Below, in pieces: positions 1 to 7,132 of a stretch of 64,000 bases of DNA. The notes under the pieces are model-generated. The model saw only the letters and a program-made list of their open reading frames with translations. It ran no database searches and was not told the DNA's origin. Origin of the DNA: Gottschalkia purinilytica. Lineage in GTDB: Bacteria > Bacillota > Clostridia > Tissierellales > Gottschalkiaceae. The position numbers and the translations under genes were made by a program. How positions within the stretch are numbered: the stretch's first letter is position 1; each line of letters opens with the position of its first letter. Location: NCBI RefSeq assembly GCF_001190785.1, contig NZ_LGSS01000003.1, positions 62,001-126,000 on the forward strand, read 5' to 3'.

Positions 1-21
1 ATAAACTAATTTCTACTTTAT

Positions 22-54
22 TCGACAACATTTTTATGCGTATATTGTTATAAT
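22..54 (+). promoter_or_regulatory. Promoter with Spo0A-type box, upstream of the small membrane protein gene
   Basis: TTCGACA at 21-27 is the exact reverse complement of the Spo0A box TGTCGAA. It lies 21 bp from a TATAAT at 49-54 that carries the extended TG element. This layout (0A box in place of the -35, long 21-22 bp spacer) is known for Spo0A-activated sigma-A promoters such as spoIIG and spoIIE. The same arrangement recurs at 1328-1361. Regulation by Spo0A is inferred. Confidence 0.6.
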
Positions 55-93
55 CTTTTTAAAATTGAAAAACAAACTTAGGGAGGAATTGAT

Positions 94-285
94 ATGAGTA
101 AAGGTGGTTTTTCATGGAAAAGAGCTACCGGTGTTACAAAAGCGAAACAGAACTTTTCTAGAAAAACAGGAATACCAACGACACGGTCAGGTAGACAACG
201 AAAAGCAGGTAGTGCAATGGGTTGTGCCACTTTTATAATGCTATCAATACTAATAATAATTACATTAATCTTAATTATTTTATAA
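94..285 (+). CDS. Small basic protein with one C-terminal membrane helix
   Basis: A 63-residue protein of unknown function. The first 40 residues are strongly basic (KAKQNFSRKTGIP, then RSGRQRK) and the last 20 are a single hydrophobic helix ending at the C-terminus, so it is probably a membrane protein with a cytoplasmic, possibly nucleic-acid or phospholipid-binding, head. The start has a good ribosome site (GGGAGGA, 6 bases before ATG). The promoter carries a perfect Spo0A box, which suggests expression at the onset of sporulation. The gene converges on the one at 398-1162 and they share a terminator. It may be host flank or outer prophage cargo. I do not recognise the family. Confidence 0.75.
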   Translation: MSKGGFSWKRATGVTKAKQNFSRKTGIPTTRSGRQRKAGSAMGCATFIMLSILIIITLILIIL

Positions 286-318
286 CTTGAAAAGTTTTAA
301 TCCATAGTAATTCTATAT

Positions 319-369
319 AAAAAAACAACAAGTAGTTAAAGTTATATACAAACTACTTGTTGTTTTTTA
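319..369. terminator. Bidirectional terminator between convergent genes
   Basis: An inverted repeat (AACAACAAGTAGTT pairing with AACTACTTGTTGTT) is flanked by A-run and T-run, so it can end transcription from both the 94-285 gene and the 398-1162 gene. Confidence 0.85.
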
Positions 370-397
370 TACTTTTATAATTCATATTAACTAAATA

Positions 398-1162
398 CTA
401 TCTATAACTAATCGTCGTGCTATCAACGATTCCCATTCCACTTAAGGCATATGTTCCAAAATTAATATTATCTGGTTTAACAATAAATGCTTGTTCCACA
501 GTGCTTCCTGACCTCATATCCCAACTAACATATTTATTTTCTGTCTTACTATATAACTGTAGTGCTGAAAAGTCGACATCGATTAGATATGATCCATCTT
601 TATTATTGTCCGGATTTCCACGTTTTGGTATTAGCGATACAAAGCGATAAAATCTACATACTGCTTTTCCATTTACCTTTTCAAATATGCCTGTACCAGC
701 TATATTAATTTCTTTATATACCTTCTTAATCGCTTTTCCTGTCGAGTCCTTAAATTCAAAATATCCTGTCACTATATCTTGATTAGTTGCATGAAAACCT
801 ATATCAAAAGTTACACTATCAGCATTATTCACTCCTTCAGAATCTTCCCACCAATCTTTTTCAGCTCCAAGCTTAGGAACATAGTAATATCCTTTCCATC
901 CAGATCCAGTGTTCATAAGTCCAAAGTCTATAGGAGTTCCGTTATAACCATACATTCCAAAAGATATATAAGCATTTCTTAAGTTTTTATTGTCAAATTG
1001 TATTTTCTTTAAATTTACAGTTCCGTGTGCTTGACTATATGTACTATTATATCCTGTGTACATATAATAATATGAACCTGCCGAGTGACCGCTAATATGT
1101 GGCTCTATAAAGCTCTTACTACCTTTTAAAATTTGATATGGGGGTATTGATCTATTTTCCAT
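398..1162 (-). CDS. Unrecognised beta-rich protein, possible lysogenic-conversion gene
   Basis: A 254-residue protein that I cannot assign. The ATG at 1162 is preferred over an upstream GTG because GGAGTGA sits 5 bases before it. There is no signal peptide or membrane helix. The sequence is rich in Tyr, Gly, Asn and Ser with alternating hydrophobic residues, as in all-beta carbohydrate-binding or adhesin-like folds; stretches such as SGHSAGSYYYMYTGYNS and NTGSGWKGYYYVPK stand out. It has its own TATAAT promoter and its own terminator, so it is an independent cistron beside the prophage lysis genes. Candidates are a moron (cargo) gene or a host gene. No function is claimed. Confidence 0.75.
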   Translation of the reverse strand: MENRSIPPYQILKGSKSFIEPHISGHSAGSYYYMYTGYNSTYSQAHGTVNLKKIQFDNKNLRNAYISFGMYGYNGTPIDFGLMNTGSGWKGYYYVPKLGAEKDWWEDSEGVNNADSVTFDIGFHATNQDIVTGYFEFKDSTGKAIKKVYKEINIAGTGIFEKVNGKAVCRFYRFVSLIPKRGNPDNNKDGSYLIDVDFSALQLYSKTENKYVSWDMRSGSTVEQAFIVKPDNINFGTYALSGMGIVDSTTISYR

Positions 1163-1327
1163 ACTTATCACTCCTAATCTTTTTTACTTTGTTCTACAAA
1201 TTATAACATAATTCTTCCAAAAAATCTACATATTTCTACAAAAAAGATAAATTTTTTAATATTTTCCTATGATTAACAAAATATTAAAATCCATTTTTAA
1301 TATTTTAAATGAATATCTTTTATCTTT

Positions 1328-1361
1328 TTCGACATTCTTTTTATATTAGTGTTGATATAAT
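1328..1361 (+). promoter_or_regulatory. Promoter with Spo0A-type box, upstream of the deacetylase gene
   Basis: TTCGACA at 1328-1334 (reverse complement of the Spo0A box TGTCGAA) lies 21 bp from an extended -10, TTGATATAAT, with TATAAT at 1356-1361. The spacer also shares a TTTTTAT block at the same offset as the promoter at 22-54. Transcription would begin about 45 bases before the ATG at 1411. Confidence 0.6.
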
Positions 1362-1410
1362 GCACTTAAATGACATTTAAGAATACAATATAAGATAAAG
1401 GGGTATTGAT

Positions 1411-2280
1411 ATGAACAAAATAATTGCAATTATTACTTGTATATTCTTAACTTTTACAGGTTGCTCTAGTGTTAAAAGTTCTGGAAATCAATTAAATAAA
1501 CAAGATGATAAAAAAGAAGTAAGTAGTAAAGTAGATAACCTACAGAATCAGAATGATATTGCAGATAAAATACCTGTATTAATGTATCATCATATAATGG
1601 AACCTAATCATATAAAAGAAATGAAACAGGAGCAAAATTCGTCTGTCATTTCAAATATTCAGTTTGAAGAACAAATGAAATTTCTTCATGATAACGGGTT
1701 TTACGTAGCTACCTTACATGAACTAAAAGAATTTATAGAAGGAAAAAAAGAACTTCCTAAAAAAACTGTTGTTATAACTTTTGATGATGGATACTTGAGT
1801 AACGTAACTTATGCTTATCCTATCTTAAAGAAATACGATTTTAAGGCAACAATCTTTATGATAGGAACTTATATGTTTGGAGATACGGCAGAGTACGATT
1901 TTAAAAAATTACAATTCTTAAAATTGAAAGATTTAAATAAATATAAAGATGTATTTAGTTTTGAAAGCCACACTTATGACCTTCACAGGTTAAACGATAA
2001 TAACGAAGGACTATTAATAGCATCTTCTAAAAAAGATGTCTTAAATGACATTACTAAAAACAAAGAATTATTAGGAGCAAAATATCTTGCTTATCCATTT
2101 GGTAAGCGAAATCCTAGTGCTATAAAAGCCTTAAAAGAAACGAATCATGAAATGGCTTTTACAATTGAAAATGGGTATGTGACAAAAGATAGTAACAAAA
2201 TATATGAATTGCCTAGATTCGGAATACTTCCGGATACTTCTATGGAAGAATTTAAAAAAATTGTTCTAATTAAAAAGTAG
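1411..2280 (+). CDS. Polysaccharide deacetylase lipoprotein (PgaB/IcaB-like)
   Basis: A 289-residue NodB-fold (carbohydrate esterase 4) protein. A lipoprotein signal ends in TFTGC (Cys18), so it should be anchored on the outer face of the membrane. Motif 1 is TFDDGY (Asp125-Asp126). The metal-binding motif is SHTYDLH with His187 and His192, the H-x4-H spacing of PgaB/IcaB-type deacetylases of poly-N-acetylglucosamine rather than the H-x3-H of most peptidoglycan deacetylases. Residues 19-50 are a hydrophilic linker. It is expected to N-deacetylate a surface GlcNAc polymer. Its promoter carries a Spo0A box, and it converges on the prophage amidase with a shared terminator. The exact substrate and whether it belongs to the prophage are open. 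Confidence 0.88.
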   Translation: MNKIIAIITCIFLTFTGCSSVKSSGNQLNKQDDKKEVSSKVDNLQNQNDIADKIPVLMYHHIMEPNHIKEMKQEQNSSVISNIQFEEQMKFLHDNGFYVATLHELKEFIEGKKELPKKTVVITFDDGYLSNVTYAYPILKKYDFKATIFMIGTYMFGDTAEYDFKKLQFLKLKDLNKYKDVFSFESHTYDLHRLNDNNEGLLIASSKKDVLNDITKNKELLGAKYLAYPFGKRNPSAIKALKETNHEMAFTIENGYVTKDSNKIYELPRFGILPDTSMEEFKKIVLIKK

Positions 2281-2292
2281 GTATATTAACTT

Positions 2293-2326
2293 AATAAGAC
2301 TAGGATTAATTAATCCTAGTCTTATT
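2293..2326. terminator. Bidirectional terminator, perfect 34-bp palindrome
   Basis: A perfect dyad (arms AATAAGACTAGGATTAA and its complement) lies in the 41-bp gap between the convergent deacetylase and amidase genes, with T-runs usable in both directions. It is also the probable end of the prophage late transcript. Confidence 0.8.
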
Positions 2327-2876
2327 TCTTTTCTAGTTTTAACGCTAATGCTATGCCATCTGCATAAGCCCTCGAAATATCCTCTATAAAGTTAATATCT
2401 TTTAATAAGTTAGAATCATGTACATTATCTATAAATAATGTTTCTGCTAATATGGCACTAGCTCTTGTTTCTCTTAATACATGTAAGTTTTTTGTTTTCA
2501 TGCCTCTGTAGTTTATACCATACTTACTTATTACTTCTTTAACTTTATTATGGAATATTAATCTTATATTCGTAGTGTTTGCACTCACACTAGTATAGGT
2601 ATAATCTTCATAGCCACAGGGTTTACTGTTAAATGCATTACAATGTACAGAAAAGAATAAATCTGCATTGTTATTGTTAGATATTTTACTTCTATCTTGT
2701 AAACTAAGATATTTATCTGTATATCTTGTAACTATTGTTTTAACTTTATAATAGTTATTTAAATACCAATCTGTTTTAAGTGCTATGGATAAAACTACAT
2801 CTTTTTCTTTTAATCCGTTTCCTACTGCCCCGCTATCTGTTCCCCCATGTCCCGGATCTATAACTATTAGTTTCAT
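2322..2876 (-). CDS. Phage endolysin, N-acetylmuramoyl-L-alanine amidase
   Basis: A 184-residue Amidase_3 domain that cleaves the bond between N-acetylmuramic acid and L-alanine in peptidoglycan to lyse the host. The zinc motif begins at DPGHGGTDSG (His10); further ligands are a Glu near residue 24 and the His in FFSVHCNAF, and the catalytic Glu lies in ILAETLFIDN near residue 145. It consists of the catalytic domain only, with no cell-wall-binding repeats and no signal peptide, so export depends on the holin encoded immediately upstream (11-bp gap). It resembles the host amidase at 51292-52359 only in this domain. The short length is normal for minimal clostridial phage lysins. Confidence 0.93.
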   Translation of the reverse strand: MKLIVIDPGHGGTDSGAVGNGLKEKDVVLSIALKTDWYLNNYYKVKTIVTRYTDKYLSLQDRSKISNNNNADLFFSVHCNAFNSKPCGYEDYTYTSVSANTTNIRLIFHNKVKEVISKYGINYRGMKTKNLHVLRETRASAILAETLFIDNVHDSNLLKDINFIEDISRAYADGIALALKLEKK

Positions 2877-2887
2877 AAGTGGTCCTC

Positions 2888-3112
2888 CTATATAAGTTTA
2901 TTTTTTTCTAATACTTCTTTTTGTTTCTTTGCTCTATTAGATACATAAGTGTTTTTCCATACTGCATATAAAGCTACACCGAAACTTAACATATCTACAA
3001 AACTATTAATCATATCATCAGTGATAAAATTAATTCCTAGAGATGTCAAAAACAACTTTAATGCTCCTAAGAATCCAACTAATAGAATTGTCCAATCTTT
3101 TTTATTTTTCAT
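2888..3112 (-). CDS. Phage holin
   Basis: A 74-residue protein with two predicted membrane helices (about residues 8-27 and 36-52) followed by a charged, lysine-rich tail, the usual holin plan. It should form lesions in the cytoplasmic membrane that release the adjacent amidase. It sits between the XhlA-like protein and the endolysin, as in many Bacillus and Clostridium phages. The holin family cannot be fixed from sequence reading alone; the call rests on size, topology and position. Confidence 0.75.
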   Translation of the reverse strand: MKNKKDWTILLVGFLGALKLFLTSLGINFITDDMINSFVDMLSFGVALYAVWKNTYVSNRAKKQKEVLEKNKLI

Positions 3113-3123
3113 GAAATCACCTC

Positions 3124-3306
3124 TTATCCTTTAAATAAAAAAGCAATAGCACCACTTATAATTGATGTTGCTATTGCTCTCCACAACCATTTTTGATTGT
3201 CTTCTAATTTATCAATTCTCTTATTTGTATCTGTCATACTCATTTCTATCATTGTTTCGATTTTCACTAATCTTTCTCTCATTTCTTGTATAATGTTTTC
3301 TGACAT
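3124..3306 (-). CDS. XhlA-like lysis accessory protein (hemolysin XhlA family)
   Basis: A 60-residue protein starting at the ATG at 3306, which has GAGGTG 5 bases upstream; a further four codons are in frame upstream. It has an N-terminal coiled-coil (IQEMRERLVKIETMIEM to NKRIDKLEDNQKW) and one C-terminal membrane helix. This is the layout of XhlA, which in Bacillus phage PBSX cooperates with a holin and an amidase in lysis. It precedes the holin gene by 11 bp. Confidence 0.75.
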   Translation of the reverse strand: MSENIIQEMRERLVKIETMIEMSMTDTNKRIDKLEDNQKWLWRAIATSIISGAIAFLFKG

Positions 3307-3324
3307 ATAGCACCTCATATCTCA

Positions 3325-3540
3325 TTAAATCGCTTCGCTGTATTCGTTGAATTCTTGTTCTGTTATAGCTTGTACTTTATCTCGTGTTTCTGTTAATTCA
3401 TCTTTGCATATTACAACACATTCAGTTAAGTCTTGATTGTATTTTATTGCGATAATTTCTTGTATATCTACTGGATATATAAAGCTTTTATAAGTACCAC
3501 CATAATATTTTATTTCTATTTTAAATTTATAAAAGAACAC
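3325..3540 (-). CDS. Small phage protein between receptor-binding and lysis genes
   Basis: A 71-residue protein starting at a GTG with GAGGTGATAAA upstream. It is of mixed alpha/beta character, has no membrane helix and no motif I recognise. By position it resembles the small XkdX-type open reading frames that follow tail-fibre genes in Bacillus and Clostridium phages, but similarity to XkdX is not evident. Function unknown. Confidence 0.65.
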   Translation of the reverse strand: MFFYKFKIEIKYYGGTYKSFIYPVDIQEIIAIKYNQDLTECVVICKDELTETRDKVQAITEQEFNEYSEAI

Positions 3541-3561
3541 TTTATCACCTCAAATCCAACA

Positions 3562-5103
3562 TTATATGTTTGTATTTCTAATTCCATAAAAAGACAAATT
3601 GGCATGTTCTATTTCAAAAATAGAACTATCGTAACTAAATGCACTACAAAATAATAAATTATTATATCTTTTTCCTACTTTCATTAAATATTGCGTAGGC
3701 AATAAATGAGTTAAACTGTACATTGTTAATAGTGAACCGTTAGAGTCTATTTTATATAATTCTCGTGCTCCAGGTCCTATTAATATGTATAACTCATTCT
3801 TAAAACTAACTATACCTCTAATCATTTCTGTAAAACCAAAGTTTAAATACCTCTCAAATACGACAACTCCATTTTTATTCATTTTTATAAAGTTAACTTT
3901 ATTCGTACTTGAAGCAGGAGTACCAACGACATATATATAATCATTATCAACTGTTATATCTTCTATAATCACATTAGTTGAAAATGCATTAACTCGTGTA
4001 ATTTCTTTGTTTGCATTAGGATAAGAATATACATATAAACTTTGATTATTTCCTATATACAAGTTGCTATTGTCACAAGCTATACCATTTGTAAAACCTA
4101 GATTAGATTGACTTGGATTATGAACTAATGTTTCGGTTAATCCTGTTTGGATATTTCTTCTCTCTATATAAACTTCACCTTCTTTAAGCTTCCAAACGTG
4201 ATAAACATAGTTTCCATCTGGAGTAGAATCTACTCCGTTAAAACGACTATTGAGCCCCCATCTAAGGGCGTGTGATTGAGTTATACGCCCATACTGTGTA
4301 AACAAAGGAGTTTCAATTTTAGTTCCTATAGCTTCTGTTTTTGATTCTACTTGTCTTATATCTCTATTTAAATTATCTACTGTAGATATAAAGTCAGCAT
4401 GACTTACTTTTGAATTTATATCCTGTTGTAGCTTCTCTATTTCATTGTATAAGTTTCCTGCAACATCTTCATCTAGTATTCCTTTTACATTCTCAAACCA
4501 AGCGTTAAAGTTTCGTTGAAAGTCCCTTAATAGCTCTTGAGCCTCAAACTCATGTCTTCCTGTAGCTTCTTGAAACCAAGCAACATACTGTTCAAATAGC
4601 ATAGTTGTATCTACTTGTATTAAGCTGTTTACTATTCCACATAGTTCACTATTAAGCCTTGTATCTGTTATATCGGATTGCCTTACACTTATCGCACCTT
4701 TTCTGATGTAAATATCTGCTAATACTAATTCATGTATATAATCGTTCCTTGTAACACTTGGTGGAACTGGGTTTTCTGAAAAGTTACCTTTTTTAATATG
4801 TGCCTTTACTTCTCTGCTTTCTTCATCTAGCCTCAAAACTAATCTATCTATCCTATTAAGTAATCCATCTGCATGGTCTATTAAAAATATTTCTTTCTCT
4901 GTATTTATATAAAAATGTCCTTTGACTATTCCTCTTCCAACACTTAATGTAACATTCATTCCATCATTCGCTACAACTTTTAGATTGCCTTCTGGCTTAG
5001 ATAATACGCCATTTGTAAGTAAGAAGCTAAAAAATTCTGTAAAGTGTCTAGCATCTGTTTGTCTATCACCATTTACAGAATTAAAAAAATATGATTTTTG
5101 CAT
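3562..5103 (-). CDS. Phage receptor-binding / baseplate protein
   Basis: A 513-residue structural protein. The N-terminal 150 residues (from MQKSYFFNSVNGDRQTDA, with ADGLLNRIDRLVLRLDEESR) match the attachment domain found at the start of many tail-tip or fibre proteins of Firmicutes phages. Residues about 165-265 are helical or coiled-coil. Residues about 275-505 contain repeated Trp/Tyr/Asp-rich beta units (for example DITVDNDYIYVVG and IVSFKNELYILIG) that look like a beta-propeller, probably the host-receptor head. It follows the tail endopeptidase gene and precedes the lysis cassette, the normal place of the receptor-binding protein. The receptor is unknown. Confidence 0.8.
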   Translation of the reverse strand: MQKSYFFNSVNGDRQTDARHFTEFFSFLLTNGVLSKPEGNLKVVANDGMNVTLSVGRGIVKGHFYINTEKEIFLIDHADGLLNRIDRLVLRLDEESREVKAHIKKGNFSENPVPPSVTRNDYIHELVLADIYIRKGAISVRQSDITDTRLNSELCGIVNSLIQVDTTMLFEQYVAWFQEATGRHEFEAQELLRDFQRNFNAWFENVKGILDEDVAGNLYNEIEKLQQDINSKVSHADFISTVDNLNRDIRQVESKTEAIGTKIETPLFTQYGRITQSHALRWGLNSRFNGVDSTPDGNYVYHVWKLKEGEVYIERRNIQTGLTETLVHNPSQSNLGFTNGIACDNSNLYIGNNQSLYVYSYPNANKEITRVNAFSTNVIIEDITVDNDYIYVVGTPASSTNKVNFIKMNKNGVVVFERYLNFGFTEMIRGIVSFKNELYILIGPGARELYKIDSNGSLLTMYSLTHLLPTQYLMKVGKRYNNLLFCSAFSYDSSIFEIEHANLSFYGIRNTNI

Positions 5104-5107
5104 TATA

Positions 5108-6223
5108 TCACCACCTATATTGAATTACTCTTATTTTGTCCTTAAAAGAAGGAACATCATTTCCAAATACGATATTTATATTTGTTTCATTTCGTGTATA
5201 TACTTCTTCTATCTCTGTAATTCTAGTGCTTAGAATAACTCTAAGCCTTTGAGATGACATTGTTACAATATCACCTAGGTCAAAATCTTTTTTATATTCT
5301 AAATTACTATTTAAGTTAATAACACTGTTAAAAGATTCTATCTTTTTACACTCTGCTAACTTTTGTTTTCCTCTTTCTATTAGTAAGTTTTTAACTTCTT
5401 CTTCTGTTAAATTTTTTTCTTCTCCACTTTCATTCTGTACTTTATCTTGAATATCTCTAGCGTCAACAAACATTTCGTATCTCTCTAATCCACTATAAAG
5501 CCCTATGTCTACTAATTTTCTGTTCATTCCTTCTCCTTGCCCACCAATAAGGGCAACATTCCTATAGTCCGTTAAACTTTTTGTATAATCTTGTTCCATC
5601 ACATTTTCAAATTCTTGGCTAAATATACATGGAGAGTTAACCTTCTGTCCTTCTGTCCTGTCTAATCCTTGATAAACTTGAAATAGTAATTGTTTATCAA
5701 ATGGATTGAATTCTACTCTATAGCCTAGACCAGATTTATTACTTATTTCCTCTAGCTCTGTTAATATATTTTTATAACTAGCTTGATAGGAAGTAGTTTC
5801 CTTGAAAAAGTTTAATCTACCTAACTTTAAATATGGAATTACTCTGTCGCTAGGTACTACATTAATACAATTTGTGTTTACCATTATTCTCATGAGGTGT
5901 TCAAATGTGTAGTTTTCTGCATAGAATGTTCCCCAAATTATACGCCTACCTAAGTATGATGTTAAAAAAGGACCTGATACCGTTATATCTTCACCTAAAA
6001 CACTTTTGGTTTCAATAACACCTGCTTCTAGATCATCTTTCTTCCATATAATATTTCCTTCTTTTAATAACTGCCTATTCTCTTCAGTGAACGGACATTT
6101 AAGCATGAAATCCCCTGCTTTATGATACCTTCTTTTCCATACAAGGGTTTCAAATAAATTTACTACACCTAAGAAATTTAAGTCTTTATCAAAAACGTAT
6201 ATTTCTAAGTTTTCACCTTTAAT
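5108..6223 (-). CDS. Phage tail endopeptidase / Gp37-like tail-tip protein, with apparent ATT start
   Basis: A baseplate hub protein with similarity to the Gp37-like tail family. The open frame begins immediately after the TAA of the previous gene, with ATT AAA GGT GAA. The 39 residues it encodes before the first ATG (6106) include ENLEIYVFDKDLNFLGVV and WKRRYHKAGDF, which I recognise as the conserved start of this family. GGGGTG lies 6 bases before the ATT. The protein is therefore probably 371 residues and starts at a non-canonical ATT. Alternatives are a mutated ATG giving an N-terminally truncated 332-residue product from 6106, which has its own AGGGG, or a sequence error. It is the second tail-tip gene after the tape measure. 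Confidence 0.75.
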   Translation of the reverse strand: MKGENLEIYVFDKDLNFLGVVNLFETLVWKRRYHKAGDFMLKCPFTEENRQLLKEGNIIWKKDDLEAGVIETKSVLGEDITVSGPFLTSYLGRRIIWGTFYAENYTFEHLMRIMVNTNCINVVPSDRVIPYLKLGRLNFFKETTSYQASYKNILTELEEISNKSGLGYRVEFNPFDKQLLFQVYQGLDRTEGQKVNSPCIFSQEFENVMEQDYTKSLTDYRNVALIGGQGEGMNRKLVDIGLYSGLERYEMFVDARDIQDKVQNESGEEKNLTEEEVKNLLIERGKQKLAECKKIESFNSVINLNSNLEYKKDFDLGDIVTMSSQRLRVILSTRITEIEEVYTRNETNINIVFGNDVPSFKDKIRVIQYRW

Positions 6224-7120
6224 TTAAATCACCCCCAAAAATACAGGAGAATAGTATACACTTACTTCTAAGTTGTCCTGTTTTTCTTCTGCTTCATATC
6301 GAAAGAGATTGTCCCCTACATCTAGTTGTATATATGTTGATGTTCGTAAATCTATATAATTTGAAGCATTTTCAACTAATCCGTTTCTTATTAATTCAAT
6401 TTTTTTATTACCTTCTTGGGTGTAAATTTTTAAAATATCCCCTTTTACTAAATCTTTATTTATTTTTATTCTTTCTTGGGTGTCTATATTTAATAGACTA
6501 GGATTTTTTACGTCTCCAGTTGCTTTAAATTCAATCGTCATGCCGATTTTTTTGTCACCATCATTATAAACATTAATAATTGTGCTTTTCTCTCTGTAGC
6601 CTAGTTCTATACCCCCTACAGGTATTTCTAGTGGAAACTCTGTATTAGACACCCACACCGCAATATCTTTTTTAATCTCTCTACCTTTCCAGTAACTATC
6701 TATATTGGTTATTTCAACTAGTGCAGTTTGAAAGAGTTTGTTTGAGTGTTCGTATTCTTCATAGAAAAAAGGTGACTGCTCTATTACTGCTGTAGCACTA
6801 AAGTATTTATCTTTTCTCATACATTCAACTGTTATGGGATTAAATCCAGGATTAAATACTCTATACACCTGATGTAATAGTTCTTCTTTTCTAGCATAGT
6901 CACTGTCCATGTACATAATCCTAAATATCAAGGGCATAGGGCCATCACTCAATACAGTTTTTATATGCTTAGAACCATCTCCATTATATATTTTTGCTCG
7001 TTGTATTTCTGCTTGTACTCCTGTGGGATTAAAAGATACAAGGCGATAGTTACTATAATCATCTATTACAATACTATCGCCTTTAGAATTTGTTATTTTT
7101 ATTTTATTTAGTGTTAGCAT
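6224..7120 (-). CDS. Phage distal tail protein
   Basis: A 298-residue protein in the position and size class of the distal tail (Dit-like) proteins, which form the ring joining the tail tube to the tip. The N-terminal beta-rich part has a sequence found in phage tail family proteins (MLTLNKIKITNSKGDSIVI). The mid-region (about 85-125) with FNPGFNPITVECMRKDKYF and SPFFYEE fits the Dit/Siphovirus tail component family. It lies between the tape measure (13-bp gap) and the tail endopeptidase gene, whose first codon directly follows its stop. Confidence 0.8.
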   Translation of the reverse strand: MLTLNKIKITNSKGDSIVIDDYSNYRLVSFNPTGVQAEIQRAKIYNGDGSKHIKTVLSDGPMPLIFRIMYMDSDYARKEELLHQVYRVFNPGFNPITVECMRKDKYFSATAVIEQSPFFYEEYEHSNKLFQTALVEITNIDSYWKGREIKKDIAVWVSNTEFPLEIPVGGIELGYREKSTIINVYNDGDKKIGMTIEFKATGDVKNPSLLNIDTQERIKINKDLVKGDILKIYTQEGNKKIELIRNGLVENASNYIDLRTSTYIQLDVGDNLFRYEAEEKQDNLEVSVYYSPVFLGVI

Positions 7121-7132
7121 TTCACCACCTCA

